Assembly: GCF_030148435.1 (NCBI RefSeq)
Contig: NZ_JASBTN010000040.1
Location: 1 to 64,000, forward strand
Reading direction: 5' to 3'
Length of the DNA: 64,000 nucleotides
From: Aliiroseovarius sp.
GTDB taxonomy: Bacteria; Pseudomonadota; Alphaproteobacteria; Rhodobacterales; Rhodobacteraceae
Part shown: positions 27,657-37,593 of the stretch, piece by piece
Layout: each line of letters starts with the position of its first letter
How positions within the stretch are numbered: the stretch's first letter is position 1
The notes under the pieces: model-generated
What the model saw: the letters and a program-made list of their open reading frames with translations, nothing else
What the model was told of the DNA's origin: nothing
The model's database searches: none
Position numbers and translations under genes: made by a program

Positions 27657-28304
27657 TTATTCGGCCGCGTCAGCCTCTGCGCGCGCGGCCATGCGCTTTT
27701 CATACCGCGCCCGCAGCTTCTTGATGCGGCGGCGCTGGTAGGCGTGGATTACCGGGCGCGACAGCCCATAGGCTATCATGCCCGCGCCCAGACCCGGCAG
27801 CAGCCCGCCGACCAGGTAGGGCATGAATACCCGGCGGAAGAAATGGTGCAGCTCGCCCCAGTCGGCGATTTCGTCGGTAAACATCGCACGGGTGTTGAAC
27901 CACAGATCCCCCAGGGCGCCACCGAAGGCGTCGATGATCTGCGGCAGGTGCATGTCGATCGGCAGGCCCATGAAACGTGCACCCAGGCTGATCGACAGTT
28001 CGGCGATCAGCGGAAAAGTCAGAGGGTTGCCGAAGAAGGTCGCCAGGATCGAGGCCAGGATATTTCCCCGGATCAGGAAAGCGATGATGGCAGCGGTCAG
28101 AAAATGCAGCCCGAAGAGCGGGGTAAAGCAGACAAAGACCCCGGCGGCGATCCCGCGCGAGATCCGGTGCGGCGGATCGGGCAGACGCCTGAGCCGGTGG
28201 ATCACATATCCGGCCGCACGATACCAGCCACCGCGCGGATAGAAGAACTCCGCGGTGATCCTGAGATAGCTACGTGGGTTGCGCTTGAACAAGCCTGACC
28301 CCAT
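27657..28304 (-). CDS. DUF2062 family membrane protein
   Basis: A 215-residue protein of DUF2062. After an amphipathic N-terminus it has hydrophobic segments ([19 protein letters not shown], then [11 protein letters not shown]) with the family motif containing FxPxxGxH, and a further span ([18 protein letters not shown]). The C-terminus is basic. The role is unknown. It lies 21 bases after the (p)ppGpp synthetase gene and 43 before pdxJ, in the same direction. Confidence 0.82.
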   Translation of the reverse strand: MGSGLFKRNPRSYLRITAEFFYPRGGWYRAAGYVIHRLRRLPDPPHRISRGIAAGVFVCFTPLFGLHFLTAAIIAFLIRGNILASILATFFGNPLTFPLIAELSISLGARFMGLPIDMHLPQIIDAFGGALGDLWFNTRAMFTDEIADWGELHHFFRRVFMPYLVGGLLPGLGAGMIAYGLSRPVIHAYQRRRIKKLRARYEKRMAARAEADAAE

Positions 28305-28325
28305 TGGTCTGGACCTTGCGGCCGG

Positions 28326-30470
28326 TTACGGTTTTCGGTCGAGGTCCCGGTGGCGCCGCAGGGCGGCCACGTCGCTGTCGGCCTCAAGAGTCAGCATAAC
28401 AGCATGTAGATGTTCCAGGTCTCGTAAATCGACATCGACAATCAGGCGGTAAAAATCCGGTTTGCGGTCCAGGAACCTCAGGTCCGAGATATTGGCCTTC
28501 TGCTCGCCAATCAATGTGCAAATCCGCCCAAGCACCCCTGCATCATTCGCGATGGTGGTTTCCAGGCTGACCGTGTGCACCGCAGGGTGGCGGCCCGAAT
28601 GCCACTGGATATCGACCCAGCGGTTGCTGTCGTCCTCCAGTTCGGCCAGCGCCTTGCAGTCGATGGTGTGCACCATCACGCCCTTGCCGCGATAGGTGAT
28701 GCCGACGATGCGCTCGCCCGGCACCGGCTGACAGCAATCCGCCCGGGTAAAGGCCTGGCCGGGTTGCAGGCCGACCACGGCGGCGTCCACGTCGATCTCG
28801 TCGCCGACCGAATGCAGTTCCGGATAGACGGTGGCGATGACCTCGACGCCGGTCAACTCGGCGCTGCCAAGGCGGGCCAGGACCTCGCTCGCGTCTTTCA
28901 GGCGCAGTTGCCTGGCGGCGGTTTCCAGCACCCGGTCAGTGACCCGGCGTCCGACATGTTCGAAGGCCACGCGGGCCAGTTCCCGGCCCAGGCGGATGAA
29001 ACGGTCGCGGTCCTCTTCGCGAAGACGGCGGCGGATCGCGGCCTTGGCGCGTCCGGTAACAACGATGTCGATCCAGGTGGCCTGAGGGCTCTGGCCCTCG
29101 GCGGTCATGATCTCGACCGACTGGCCGTTCTTGATCCGGGTCCAGAGCGGCACGCGAATGCCATCCACCTTGGCGCCGACGCAGCTGTCGCCGATTTTGG
29201 TATGGATCGCATAGGCAAAATCCAGCGGCGTCGCGCCGCGCGGCAGCTTTACCACCTCGCCCTTGGGGGTGAAGCAGAAGACCTGGTCCGAATACATTTC
29301 GAGCTTCACGTGTTCGAGGAACTCGTCGTGGTCATCGGCGGTCTCGAACCGTTCGGTCAGCGCGGCGATCCACTTGGCCGGATCGACCGCGAAGGGGTTT
29401 TCGGATCTCACCCCATCCTTGTAGGACCAATGCGCCGCCACGCCGGTTTCGGCCACGTCATGCATGGCGCGGGTGCGGATCTGCACTTCGACCCGTTTGC
29501 CGTCGCGGCCCGATACCGTGGTGTGGATCGACCGGTAGCCGTTCGATTTCGGCTGGCTGATGTAATCCTTGAAGCGGCCCGGCACCGCACGCCAGCGCTG
29601 GTGGATGACCCCCAGGGCACGGTAGCAGGCGCCCTCGTGCTCGGTAATGATGCGAAAGCCGTAGATGTCCGAGAGGCGCGAGAAGCTCTGCTCCTTTTCC
29701 TCCATCTTGCGCCAGATCGAATAGGGTTTCTTGGCGCGCCCCAGCACGGTGGCGTCAATCCCGGCCCTGGCCAGTTCGGTGCGAATGTCGCCGGTGATCT
29801 TCTGGATCACGTCGCCAGTCTGTTTCTGCAGGCTCAGGAAGCGGCGCATGATCGACTTGCGCCCGTCCGGGTTCAGCACCGAAAAGGCCAGGTCCTCAAG
29901 CTCTTCGCGCATCCAGTGCATACCCATGCGTCCGGCCAGCGGGGCATAGATATCCATGGTCTCGCGTGCCTTGATGACCTGCTTTTCCGGCCGCATGGCC
30001 TTGATCGTGCGCATGTTGTGCAGACGGTCGGCAAGCTTGACCAGGATCACCCGCAGATCCTTGGACATGGCCATGAAGAGCTTGCGGAAGTTTTCCGCCT
30101 GCTTGGTCTCGGACGAGGACAGCTGCAGATTGGTCAGCTTGGTAACACCATCGACCAGCCCGGCAATTTCCGCGCCGAATTTCTCGACCACCTCGCCGTA
30201 GGTCGATCCGGTGTCCTCGATCGTGTCATGCAACAGGGCGGTGATGATCGTGGCATCGTCCAGCTGCATATCGGCCAGGATCTGCGCCACTTCGAACGGG
30301 TGGGTAAAATAGGGGTCGCCCGAATGGCGATACTGGCCGAAATGCATCAGGCCGCCATATTCGAAGGCGGCCCGGATCAGGTCCGAATTGGAGTTCGGGT
30401 TGTAAGTGGCGATGAGCTTGATCAGCCCGTCGATATCGAGATGCTCAAGCTCGTCTTTCCAGCTCGCCAC
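28326..30470 (-). CDS. rsh: bifunctional (p)ppGpp synthetase/hydrolase (RSH)
   Basis: This enzyme makes and degrades the stringent-response alarmone. The 714 residues include the HD hydrolase domain (about 40-185; HD at 81-82, ED at 85-86), so hydrolysis should be active, the synthetase domain (about 235-355, with YRSIHTTVSGRDG), a TGS domain (about 395-460) and a C-terminal ACT domain (about 645-714). Alphaproteobacteria usually have this single long RSH. The start is GTG at 30470 with GGGGAG 8 bases upstream. rpoZ precedes it by 42 bases. Confidence 0.95.
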   Translation of the reverse strand: MASWKDELEHLDIDGLIKLIATYNPNSNSDLIRAAFEYGGLMHFGQYRHSGDPYFTHPFEVAQILADMQLDDATIITALLHDTIEDTGSTYGEVVEKFGAEIAGLVDGVTKLTNLQLSSSETKQAENFRKLFMAMSKDLRVILVKLADRLHNMRTIKAMRPEKQVIKARETMDIYAPLAGRMGMHWMREELEDLAFSVLNPDGRKSIMRRFLSLQKQTGDVIQKITGDIRTELARAGIDATVLGRAKKPYSIWRKMEEKEQSFSRLSDIYGFRIITEHEGACYRALGVIHQRWRAVPGRFKDYISQPKSNGYRSIHTTVSGRDGKRVEVQIRTRAMHDVAETGVAAHWSYKDGVRSENPFAVDPAKWIAALTERFETADDHDEFLEHVKLEMYSDQVFCFTPKGEVVKLPRGATPLDFAYAIHTKIGDSCVGAKVDGIRVPLWTRIKNGQSVEIMTAEGQSPQATWIDIVVTGRAKAAIRRRLREEDRDRFIRLGRELARVAFEHVGRRVTDRVLETAARQLRLKDASEVLARLGSAELTGVEVIATVYPELHSVGDEIDVDAAVVGLQPGQAFTRADCCQPVPGERIVGITYRGKGVMVHTIDCKALAELEDDSNRWVDIQWHSGRHPAVHTVSLETTIANDAGVLGRICTLIGEQKANISDLRFLDRKPDFYRLIVDVDLRDLEHLHAVMLTLEADSDVAALRRHRDLDRKP

Positions 30471-30512
30471 CCGCGACGCTCCCCACTCGCAGAGGTGTTC
30501 AGCCCCTGAAAA

Positions 30513-30869
30513 TCAACCCTGGCCCTGCGCTTCCATCAGAGCGCGCAAGAGCTTTTCTTCGGACATGTCGTCCTCGGCCGGCTTGTCGGCGGCTTCGGCG
30601 CCCATCAGCAGGGCCATCTGGTCCTCTTCGGGCTCATCCACCTCGATCTGGGTCTGGTGGCTTTCGATCATGCGCTCGCGCAGCTCGTCTGCCGTCTGGG
30701 TCTCGTCCGCGATTTCGCGCAGGGACACGACGGGGTTCTTGTCGTTGTCGCGATCTACGGTGATCTCGGCACCGGCGGACACTTCGCGCGCACGATGTGC
30801 GGCGAGCATTACCAGTTCGAACCGGTTCGGGACCTTGTCAACGCAATCTTCAACCGTCACGCGGGCCAT
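30513..30869 (-). CDS. rpoZ: RNA polymerase omega subunit
   Basis: Omega stabilises the beta' subunit of RNA polymerase and forms part of a ppGpp-binding site. The 118-residue protein starts [20 protein letters not shown], the family N-terminus, and has the [12 protein letters not shown] segment, followed by an acidic tail. The ATG at 30869 is preferred to the one at 30881 because GGAGC lies at a better distance. The rpoZ-rsh order links alarmone synthesis and its target. Confidence 0.95.
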   Translation of the reverse strand: MARVTVEDCVDKVPNRFELVMLAAHRAREVSAGAEITVDRDNDKNPVVSLREIADETQTADELRERMIESHQTQIEVDEPEEDQMALLMGAEAADKPAEDDMSEEKLLRALMEAQGQG

Positions 30870-30958
30870 GTGCAGCTCCATCCTTGAAAGGGGTGTGAAG
30901 TGCCTATTTAGGGACTTGACCGTGTGAAGGCAAGCCGATTCGCCCGCTTCTGCGGAGG

Positions 30959-31546
30959 CTAAAGCGGGACGACCCCGTCAATTTCACCGTCCGGCAGATC
31001 GGCAAGCATCTCGGTCACGGAACGACCGAGCCGCGGATGGCGCCAATCGGGCGCGATATCGGCCAGCGGGACCAGTACGAACCCCCGGTCCTGAAGGCGC
31101 GGGTGGGGCAGGATCAACCGGGTCGGCGCCTCCCGGGCCTGCACCTCCGGCGGCAAGCCGATCCAGTGGTCCAGCGTCACCGCGTCGGGCAGGATAAGGT
31201 CGCCGATCGCCAGCAGGTCCAGGTCCACCACCCGGGCTTCCCACCTGCTGGTCCGCTCGCGTCCCAATTGTGCTTCCACCGCATGCAGCCGGGTCAACAG
31301 GACATCCGGGGCGAAATGTGTTACAATCATCGCTGCGGCATTGACGAAATCCGGACCCGCACCGGGAGGAAAACAAGGTGTGCGGTAGAATCGGGACACC
31401 GCCGTGATTTCGATGCCCATGGCCTCCAGCGCCGATAGGGCGCGGTGTAAATTTTCCTTGGGCATACCGTGGGTTGAGCCAAGGTTGCCTCCTAGCGCTA
31501 TCAGCGCGATATCGCCTGTATTCGGCGCGGTATGGGGTTGCGACAT
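30959..31546 (-). CDS. folK: 6-hydroxymethyldihydropterin pyrophosphokinase
   Basis: FolK activates 6-hydroxymethyl-7,8-dihydropterin in folate synthesis. The 195-residue product has ALGGNLGS at the N-terminus, the substrate-site segment [21 protein letters not shown] and the signature [16 protein letters not shown] with its Asp pair. The ATG at 31546 with GGGAAG upstream is preferred over TTG at 31552. It is divergent from the NYN gene across 99 bases. Confidence 0.95.
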   Translation of the reverse strand: MSQPHTAPNTGDIALIALGGNLGSTHGMPKENLHRALSALEAMGIEITAVSRFYRTPCFPPGAGPDFVNAAAMIVTHFAPDVLLTRLHAVEAQLGRERTSRWEARVVDLDLLAIGDLILPDAVTLDHWIGLPPEVQAREAPTRLILPHPRLQDRGFVLVPLADIAPDWRHPRLGRSVTEMLADLPDGEIDGVVPL

Positions 31547-31645
31547 GCTCAAACTTCCCTAAGGTGCCCAAAACTTTCGTCGGCGTATAGATCAATCCCT
31601 TACCACTCACGAGATGTTCGACGAAAGAATTCGAAAGGAAGCATT

Positions 31646-32245
31646 ATGTTCTACCGAGACGAACGGCTCGCGCTGTTCATAGACGGATCGAACTTGTATG
31701 CGGCTGCCAAGTCGCTCGGGTTCGATATCGACTACAAACTGCTGCGGCAAGAGTTCATGCGACGAGGCAAACTGCTGCGTGCCTTCTACTACACGGCCCT
31801 GTTGGAGAATGACGACTACTCTCCGATCCGCCCGCTGGTAGACTGGTTGCACTACAACGGCTTCTCGATGGTGACGAAGCCGGCCAAAGAATATACGGAT
31901 TCCATGGGTCGGCGGAAGGTCAAGGGCAACATGGACATCGAACTGACCGTCGATGCCCTGGAAATCGCCGCCCACGTGGACCACATCGTGCTGTTTTCCG
32001 GCGATGGCGACTTCAAGCCGCTTGTGGCCGCCCTACAGCGCAAGGGCGTGCGCGTGTCGATCGTATCGACCATTCGCTCGCAGCCACCGATGATTGCCGA
32101 TGAGCTTCGCCGTCAGGCCGACAATTTCATCGAGTTGGACGAGCTGAAAGATGTCATCGGTCGCCCGCCGCGCGAACCGCGCGAATTCACCGACAAGGCA
32201 CCTGCCCCGGACGAGCCTGCGGAAGCCGAGAGCGAGGAGGACTGA
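31646..32245 (+). CDS. NYN domain (LabA/DUF88) protein
   Basis: A 199-residue protein of the NYN/PIN-like nuclease fold. Acidic residues at expected active-site positions are visible in LALFIDGSNLYAA, KGNMDIELTVDAL and VLFSGDGDFKPLVAAL. A Pro/Glu-rich tail of about 30 residues follows. RNA cleavage is probable from the family, but the substrate is unknown. The start at 31646 has GAAAGGAAG just upstream. A good terminator follows at 32311. Confidence 0.87.
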   Translation: MFYRDERLALFIDGSNLYAAAKSLGFDIDYKLLRQEFMRRGKLLRAFYYTALLENDDYSPIRPLVDWLHYNGFSMVTKPAKEYTDSMGRRKVKGNMDIELTVDALEIAAHVDHIVLFSGDGDFKPLVAALQRKGVRVSIVSTIRSQPPMIADELRRQADNFIELDELKDVIGRPPREPREFTDKAPAPDEPAEAESEED

Positions 32246-32310
32246 TCCTCTCAGCGAATAGACGCATCGGGGGCACGGGACGGCCCGCGGGTGTAAGGAC
32301 GATTTGGAAC

Positions 32311-32339
32311 ACCGGGGCCAGCGGCTCCGGTTTTCTTTT
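32311..32339 (+). terminator. rho-independent terminator after the NYN gene
   Basis: The stem ACCGGGGCC (32311-32319) pairs with GGCTCCGGT (32323-32331), one G-U pair, around an AGC loop. A T-rich tract TTTTCTTTT follows. It separates the NYN gene from ispH, which therefore probably has its own promoter in the 63 bases before its start. Confidence 0.75.
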
Positions 32340-32402
32340 GCGATGGACCCGGAGGGCCTGCCCGCGCTATCACCGCGCCGTAAGGATATGAGGACGCCAG
32401 AC

Positions 32403-33353
32403 ATGACCAAGCCCCCGCTGACGCTCTACCTCGCCGCCCCCCGCGGCTTCTGCGCCGGTGTCGACCGGGCCATCAAGATCGTCGAGATGGCGATCGAGAA
32501 ATGGGGGGCGCCGATCTATGTGCGTCATGAGATCGTGCACAACAAATTCGTGGTGGACGGGCTGCGGGCCAAGGGCGCGGTGTTTGTCGAAGAGCTGGAT
32601 GAATGCCCCGATGACCGGCCGGTGATCTTTTCCGCCCACGGTGTGGCCAAGGTGGTGCCTGCCGAGGCTGCGCGCCGCAAGATGGTCTATGTCGATGCGA
32701 CCTGCCCGCTGGTGTCCAAGGTGCATATCGAGGCCGAGCGCCACCACGCGAACGGGCTGCAGATGGTGATGATCGGCCACGCGGGCCACCCGGAAACCGT
32801 CGGCACCATGGGCCAACTGCCCGATGGCGAGGTGCTGCTGGTCGAAACTCCCGCCGACGTGGCCAGCATCACCCCGCGCGATCCCGATCGCCTGGCCTAT
32901 ATCACCCAGACCACCCTGTCGGTGGATGACACGGTTGAAATCGTCGCCGCTCTGCGCGCCCGTTTTCCTGCCATCATCGGTCCGCACAAGGAAGATATCT
33001 GCTATGCCACGACAAACCGGCAGGAGGCGGTCAAGGCGGTCTCGCCGAAGGTTGAGGCGCTGCTGGTAATCGGTGCGCCGAACTCGTCGAACTCCCGCCG
33101 CCTGGTCGAAGTGGCCCGCGCAGCCGGCTGCACCTATTCCATGCTGGTGCAACGCGCCTCCGAAATCGACTGGCGCGCCATCGAGGGCGTGCGCGGGGTC
33201 GGGCTTACCGCCGGGGCCTCGGCGCCACAGGTGCTGATCGACGAGGTAATTGATGCCTTCCGCGACCATTTCGACGTGACCGTCGAGCTGGTGGAAACCG
33301 CGCAGGAGGATATCGAATTCAAGATCCCGCGCGTGCTGCGCGAACCGGCCTGA
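32403..33353 (+). CDS. ispH: 4-hydroxy-3-methylbut-2-enyl diphosphate reductase
   Basis: IspH catalyses the last step of the MEP isoprenoid pathway with a [4Fe-4S] cluster. Start 32403 (AGGA 8 bases upstream) gives 316 residues. The three cluster Cys residues are Cys17 ([11 protein letters not shown]), Cys101 ([11 protein letters not shown]) and Cys200 ([12 protein letters not shown]); the conserved His residues in HEIVHN and SAHGV are also present. A methyltransferase gene follows after 39 bases. Confidence 0.97.
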   Translation: MTKPPLTLYLAAPRGFCAGVDRAIKIVEMAIEKWGAPIYVRHEIVHNKFVVDGLRAKGAVFVEELDECPDDRPVIFSAHGVAKVVPAEAARRKMVYVDATCPLVSKVHIEAERHHANGLQMVMIGHAGHPETVGTMGQLPDGEVLLVETPADVASITPRDPDRLAYITQTTLSVDDTVEIVAALRARFPAIIGPHKEDICYATTNRQEAVKAVSPKVEALLVIGAPNSSNSRRLVEVARAAGCTYSMLVQRASEIDWRAIEGVRGVGLTAGASAPQVLIDEVIDAFRDHFDVTVELVETAQEDIEFKIPRVLREPA

Positions 33354-33392
33354 GGCGGGTCTTGCCCCCGGATTTGCGATGGTCGAGGAAAC

Positions 33393-33980
33393 ATGAGCCA
33401 CGATGACGAGACCCTGGCCGTCTATGACGCGCAGGCGCAGGCCTATGCCGAGATGGTGGCCCGGGAGGTCACGCCCGGCCTGCCGCGTTTCATCTCGGGT
33501 CTGCCCGACGGCGCCCGCGTGCTGGACCTGGGCTGCGGCCCTGGACAATGTGCCGTTGAAATGGCTGCCCACGGGCTTTCGGTCGCGGCCACGGATGCCA
33601 GTGTCGAGATGGTCGCCCTGGCCCGCGCGCAGGGTGTCGCGGCGCAGGTGGCGGTTTTTGCCGCCCTGACGGAACAGGCACAGTACGACGGGGTATGGGC
33701 CAATTTCAGCCTGCTCCACATGGCAAAATCTGACCTGCCCGATGTGCTCGCCCGGATCCACGCGGCGCTTGTGCCGAACGGGCTCTTTCACATCGGCATG
33801 AAACTCGGTACTGGCGAGCACCGCGACACGATCGGTCGCTTCTATGCCCATTATTCCGAGGACGAGCTGTTGCAGCATCTGACCACCGCCGGGTTCACGC
33901 CTGATCATGTCGAACACGGGGAAGGGACCGGTCTGGACGGGTCGCTTTCCCGCTGGATTCTGGTGCAGTCGCATGGCTGA
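33393..33980 (+). CDS. class I SAM-dependent methyltransferase
   Basis: A 195-residue Rossmann-fold methyltransferase with motif [18 protein letters not shown] (about residues 46-62) and the acidic loop ATDAS. It ends with [10 protein letters not shown]. The substrate cannot be assigned from sequence. It overlaps the rnhA start by 8 bases, so translation of the two is probably coupled, although no functional link is known. Confidence 0.88.
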   Translation: MSHDDETLAVYDAQAQAYAEMVAREVTPGLPRFISGLPDGARVLDLGCGPGQCAVEMAAHGLSVAATDASVEMVALARAQGVAAQVAVFAALTEQAQYDGVWANFSLLHMAKSDLPDVLARIHAALVPNGLFHIGMKLGTGEHRDTIGRFYAHYSEDELLQHLTTAGFTPDHVEHGEGTGLDGSLSRWILVQSHG

Positions 33981-34425
33981 GTTCTTTGCCTATACCGACG
34001 GGGCCTGTTCCGGGAATCCCGGCCCGGGCGGCTGGGGGGCGCTGCTGCAGGCCATGGAAGGCGGCAAGCTGGTCAAGGAACGCGCGCTGAAGGGCGGGGA
34101 CGCCAATACGACCAACAATCGCATGGAGCTTCTGGCGGCGATCAGCGCGCTGGAAACCCTGGGCAAGCCCTGCGCCATTACCGTGGTGACTGACAGCCAG
34201 TACGTGAAGAACGGCGTGACCGGCTGGATCCACGGCTGGAAGCGAAACGGGTGGAAGACCTCGGCCAGGAAACCGGTCAAGAACGCCGACCTGTGGCAAC
34301 GGCTGGACGAGGCCCAGGCGCGCCATCAAGTGACCTGGGAATGGGTCAAGGGCCACGCCGGCCATCCCGAAAATGAACGCGCTGACGCGCTGGCCCGCGA
34401 GGGTATGGCGCCGTTCAAGGGCTGA
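33973..34425 (+). CDS. rnhA: ribonuclease HI
   Basis: RNase HI degrades RNA in RNA-DNA hybrids. The 150-residue protein has the catalytic carboxylates Asp9 ([14 protein letters not shown]), Glu52 (RMELLAA), Asp74 (VTDSQYV) and Asp138 (NERADALA). The basic handle region [17 protein letters not shown] is present. It is the last gene of the ispH-methyltransferase-rnhA run and converges on the outer-membrane gene with 3 bases between the stops. Confidence 0.97.
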   Translation: MAEFFAYTDGACSGNPGPGGWGALLQAMEGGKLVKERALKGGDANTTNNRMELLAAISALETLGKPCAITVVTDSQYVKNGVTGWIHGWKRNGWKTSARKPVKNADLWQRLDEAQARHQVTWEWVKGHAGHPENERADALAREGMAPFKG

Positions 34426-34428
34426 GCG

Positions 34429-35091
34429 CTAGAAGTTGAGCCACAGGCCCAGCGAAAGTTCGTCCAGGGTGTCGCCCTTTCGTGTGTGGGTGTAGCTGCC
34501 CGTCAGGTGGCGGCCCTCGCCAAATTCCCAGGCGATGGAGGGCATGAGCTTCATCTGGCTCTGACCGGACTGGTACATGGCTTCGATACCCATCATGGTC
34601 AACAGGCGGTCCGCCGGTTTGAACCCGATCTGCGCGAAGCCCGTATAGGCGGTCGAGTTTCCATCCGCAAACAGGTCGGTCGATAACGTCGTGTCGATCC
34701 AACCGGGGCCGAAAGCGGTGTCAAATCCCTTTCCCAAGTGCAAAGTCGGTGTGACCCAAAGCCGATCTTCGTTCCCCTCGACCGCAATTTCGACCGCTGA
34801 TTTGAACGGAAAGCTGTCGGAGGTGAAATGCCACCGACCGAACAGCATGCCGGAGGACAATGTGCCAGCGTCCAGATCGATCTCCATCTTCCCGCCGGCT
34901 GTTACGGATGGGGTCAATCCGTATTCCAGATAGGCCGAGGCGATGGGAGCCTCAGCCAATCCGGTGGTGGGCTGTCGTAGCTGGAGTTGCAGAAACCCCG
35001 CCCCGTCCCCGCGCGGCCACGCGCCCGCTTCGGCGCCCTGTGTCAGGTACAGGATCGCGAGACAGGCAAGGGTCAGACAGCGGATAACCAT
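34429..35091 (-). CDS. predicted outer-membrane beta-barrel protein
   Basis: A 220-residue exported protein with a signal peptide (about residues 1-22, cut near AEA). The rest alternates polar and hydrophobic residues in short amphipathic strands rich in Gly, Thr and Phe, and it ends with an aromatic residue (LSLGLWLNF), the hallmark of barrel proteins. No named family was recognised. No Shine-Dalgarno is seen, and a perfect CtrA box lies 25 bases before the start, suggesting a very short leader. Confidence 0.7.
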   Translation of the reverse strand: MVIRCLTLACLAILYLTQGAEAGAWPRGDGAGFLQLQLRQPTTGLAEAPIASAYLEYGLTPSVTAGGKMEIDLDAGTLSSGMLFGRWHFTSDSFPFKSAVEIAVEGNEDRLWVTPTLHLGKGFDTAFGPGWIDTTLSTDLFADGNSTAYTGFAQIGFKPADRLLTMMGIEAMYQSGQSQMKLMPSIAWEFGEGRHLTGSYTHTRKGDTLDELSLGLWLNF

Positions 35092-35115
35092 GAGGTCAAG
35101 AATGGGCCAATCCGG

Positions 35116-35130
35116 TTAACCTGAGGTTAA
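35116..35130 (-). promoter_or_regulatory. perfect CtrA box upstream of the beta-barrel gene
   Basis: The sequence is TTAA-N7-TTAA followed by C, an exact match to the CtrA consensus, inside a 17-base palindrome (GTTAACCT-G-AGGTTAAC, 35115-35131). It begins 25 bases before the start codon at 35091. If it sits at the -35 region, transcription would start close to the start codon. CtrA control is inferred from the motif. Confidence 0.6.
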
Positions 35131-35278
35131 CGCAAGCCCCCCGCTGCGTTGTCCGACCTTGTTCCGCGCAAGCCGATGCAGCGTGACAGCCGCCGCGTGT
35201 CGGGCTCTTTCACGAAATGCCCCCCCTTCGAGGCCATGCCCAAGGGGAGCGATGTGGACTACCGGGCAGGCCCAAATG

Positions 35279-35515
35279 TCAGTTGTGAAAAAACCTCTGC
35301 CATAGCCAGATCAGAGCGATGGCCCCCAGAACAGCGCCAAGAAAGCCGAAGGCCATCCCGGTCATGGCCAGTACCAGTCGCAGCAGCAGGCTGCCGACCA
35401 GCGCGCCCAGCACACCGATGGCCACCGTCACCGGCACCGAGGTCTGCACATCCATGAGCCGCGTGGCCAGAAAGCCCGCGGCGGCGCCGATGATTACCAG
35501 AAGAACGACTGACAT
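35279..35515 (-). CDS. GlsB/YeaQ/YmgE-type small membrane protein
   Basis: A 78-residue, nearly entirely hydrophobic protein with three predicted membrane segments and repeated Gly-x-x-Gly patterns (GAAAGFLATRLM at the start; GVLGALVGSLLLR; FGFLGAVLGAIALI), resembling the transglycosylase-associated small stress membrane family. The start at 35515 matches family N-termini; ATG at 35533 is an alternative, and neither has a good ribosome-binding site. The function is unknown. Confidence 0.7.
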   Translation of the reverse strand: MSVVLLVIIGAAAGFLATRLMDVQTSVPVTVAIGVLGALVGSLLLRLVLAMTGMAFGFLGAVLGAIALIWLWQRFFHN

Positions 35516-35551
35516 ACCTTCAATATGGGGCATCGCCCGCAGATGTGAAGG

Positions 35552-36451
35552 TCAGGAAATCCGGTCTGGCAGGTCGAAGCCGCGCAGGAAATCCCCGGTG
35601 TCCATCGCGCGTTTGCCCGGGCGCTGGGCGCGCAGGATGTCCACCGCGCCGTCCCCACAGGCAATGGTCAGCCCGTGCAGCACCTGGCCCGGCTCACCGG
35701 CCCCGTCGGTCAGGCGGGAGGCCAGCAGCTTGACCTGTTCCGTTCCGATCTGACATTTCGCGCCGGGGAAGGGCGAGAGGCCCCGGATCAGCCGGTCAAC
35801 TTCTGTGGCCGGGCGGGTCCAGTCGATGCGGGCCTCGGATTTGTCGATCTTTTCGGCATAGGTGACGCCCACTTCGGGCTGCGCTTCGGGGCTCAACGTG
35901 CCGAGCCGGCCAAGCGCCTCGACGATCAGCCGCGCGCCGATTTCCGACAGGCGATCATGCAGAAGGGCGGTGGTTTCTTCGGCCCTAATCGGTGTTGCCT
36001 CGCGCAGCAGCACCGGACCGGTGTCGAGCCCTGCCTCCATCTGCATGATGCAGATGCCGGTCTCGGCGTCGCCCGCCATGATCGCGCGATGGATCGGGGC
36101 GGCGCCGCGCCAACGGGGCAACAGGGACGCATGGATGTTCAGGCAGCCATGGGCAGGGGCGTCGAGCACTGCCTGCGGCAGGATCAGCCCATAGGCGACG
36201 ACCACGCCGACATCGGCTTTCAGAGCGGCAAACTCCGCCTGTTCCCCGGCGCCTTTCAAGGAAACCGGGTGGCGCACGTCCAATCCCAGCTCCAGCGCGC
36301 GGGCGTGTACCGGGGTCGGCCGGTCCTTCTTGCCGCGCCCGGCGGGACGGGGTGGCTGGCAATAGACGGCGGCAATCTCGTGGCCAGCCTCGACAAGGGC
36401 GTTCAGAACGGGGACCGAGAAATCCGGAGTTCCCATGAAAATGACACGCAT
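35552..36451 (-). CDS. fmt: methionyl-tRNA formyltransferase
   Basis: Fmt formylates initiator Met-tRNA. Start 36451 (GAGGG upstream) gives 299 residues beginning [16 protein letters not shown]. The folate-binding and catalytic segment [22 protein letters not shown] with the Asn-His pair is present. The C-terminal OB-like domain ends in a basic region. It is the last gene of def, def-like, fmt, which covers both addition and removal of the formyl group. Confidence 0.96.
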   Translation of the reverse strand: MRVIFMGTPDFSVPVLNALVEAGHEIAAVYCQPPRPAGRGKKDRPTPVHARALELGLDVRHPVSLKGAGEQAEFAALKADVGVVVAYGLILPQAVLDAPAHGCLNIHASLLPRWRGAAPIHRAIMAGDAETGICIMQMEAGLDTGPVLLREATPIRAEETTALLHDRLSEIGARLIVEALGRLGTLSPEAQPEVGVTYAEKIDKSEARIDWTRPATEVDRLIRGLSPFPGAKCQIGTEQVKLLASRLTDGAGEPGQVLHGLTIACGDGAVDILRAQRPGKRAMDTGDFLRGFDLPDRIS

Positions 36452-36483
36452 CACGCTTCCCTCTTGTCGGACTGGAGCGGTCC

Positions 36484-36978
36484 TCACCGCAGCTTCTTTG
36501 CCTTCTTCAGCAGCATGTCGCGCTTCATTTTCGACAGGTTGTCGAAATACATGCGCCCGTTCAGGTGGTCGATCTGGTGCTGCACCGAGGTGGCCCAGAG
36601 CCCGACGAAATCCTTGCGGTCCCAGACGCCTGCCTGGTTCAGAAACCGCACCGTCACGGCGCGTGGGCGTTTGAACCTGGCCGACACGCCAGGAAGGTTG
36701 GGGCTGGCTTCCTCGTGCTCGCGAAACTCGATCGAGCTGTGCAGGATTTCCGGATTGGCCATGCGCACCGCCTGGCCGCGCTCGTCCGAGGCGTCCACCA
36801 CGGCCAGCCGCTGCATGATGCCCAGCTGCACTGCGGCCAGACCGACGCCGGGCATCGCATCCATCGCCTCGATCATCTCGTCCCAGATCGCGCGGGTCTC
36901 GTCGGTGACGGCCTCGATCGGTGCGACCGGGGTGCGCAGCCGCGTATCCGGCCACATGAGAAAGGGTCGGTGGCTCAT
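36484..36978 (-). CDS. degenerate peptide deformylase-like protein
   Basis: A 164-residue member of the peptide deformylase fold that has lost key active-site residues. Motif I is intact (GVGLAAVQ, residues 44-51). The motif II position reads EASPNLP (90-96) instead of EGCLSIP, so the metal-binding Cys is replaced by Ser92. Motif III reads HQIDH (134-138), so the catalytic Glu is Gln135. It overlaps the canonical def gene by 4 bases and precedes fmt. It is probably not a conventional deformylase; a structural or regulatory role is inferred. Confidence 0.88.
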   Translation of the reverse strand: MSHRPFLMWPDTRLRTPVAPIEAVTDETRAIWDEMIEAMDAMPGVGLAAVQLGIMQRLAVVDASDERGQAVRMANPEILHSSIEFREHEEASPNLPGVSARFKRPRAVTVRFLNQAGVWDRKDFVGLWATSVQHQIDHLNGRMYFDNLSKMKRDMLLKKAKKLR

Positions 36979-37496
36979 CCGCGCGCCATCTCGCGTTTCA
37001 GCTTCTGCATCTTGCGGGTGATCATCTGGCGCTTGAGCGGCTTCAGGTGGTCAATGAACAGGATCCCGTTCAGATGGTCGACCTCATGCTGCACGCAGGT
37101 CGCCCAGAGCCCGTCGAAGTCGCGCTCCTGCACATTGCCGTCCATGTCGAGCCAGCGCACGGCGACCTCTTTCGGGCGGGTCACTTCGGCGAATTGCTCG
37201 GGGATCGACAGGCAGCCTTCCTCATAGACGTTGGTCTCGTCGCTTTTGCCGATGATCTCGGGGTTGAACATGATCAAGGGCTGCGGCGCGGTGTCTTCGT
37301 CCTTGACGCAGTCCAGCACGATCAGCCGCTTGGTCACGCCGACCTGCGGCGCGGCAAGGCCGATGCCGGGCGCATCATACATGGTTTCCAGCATGTCCTT
37401 CGCCAGCGTACGCAGCTCGTCGGACAGGTCCGGCACGGTATCGCACACCTTCTTCAGGCGCGGGTCGGGGTGGATCAGGATCGGTCGCAGTGTCAT
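36975..37496 (-). CDS. def: peptide deformylase
   Basis: Def removes the N-formyl group from nascent proteins with a metal centre. All motifs are intact: GIGLAAPQ (residues 44-51), EEGCLSIP (92-99) with the ligand Cys, and HEVDH (137-141) with two His ligands and the catalytic Glu. Start 37496 ([14 protein letters not shown]) fits family N-termini; ATG at 37505 is an alternative, and neither has a strong ribosome-binding site. The 173-residue protein is the active partner of the degenerate copy next to it. Confidence 0.95.
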   Translation of the reverse strand: MTLRPILIHPDPRLKKVCDTVPDLSDELRTLAKDMLETMYDAPGIGLAAPQVGVTKRLIVLDCVKDEDTAPQPLIMFNPEIIGKSDETNVYEEGCLSIPEQFAEVTRPKEVAVRWLDMDGNVQERDFDGLWATCVQHEVDHLNGILFIDHLKPLKRQMITRKMQKLKREMARG

Positions 37497-37593
37497 GGGT
37501 TTCATGTATGCGATGACCCGTTTGGGCGCAACGCCTCTTGCACATGGCAAATTCGGCGCTAGCTTGTCGCGGACGCATCCGGGGAGCCCATGA

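Noticed and set aside
28575..30509. Long forward frame opposite the RSH gene (644 codons)
   Set aside because: Antisense to a gene with all HD, synthetase, TGS and ACT motifs; no domain in the opposite frame.
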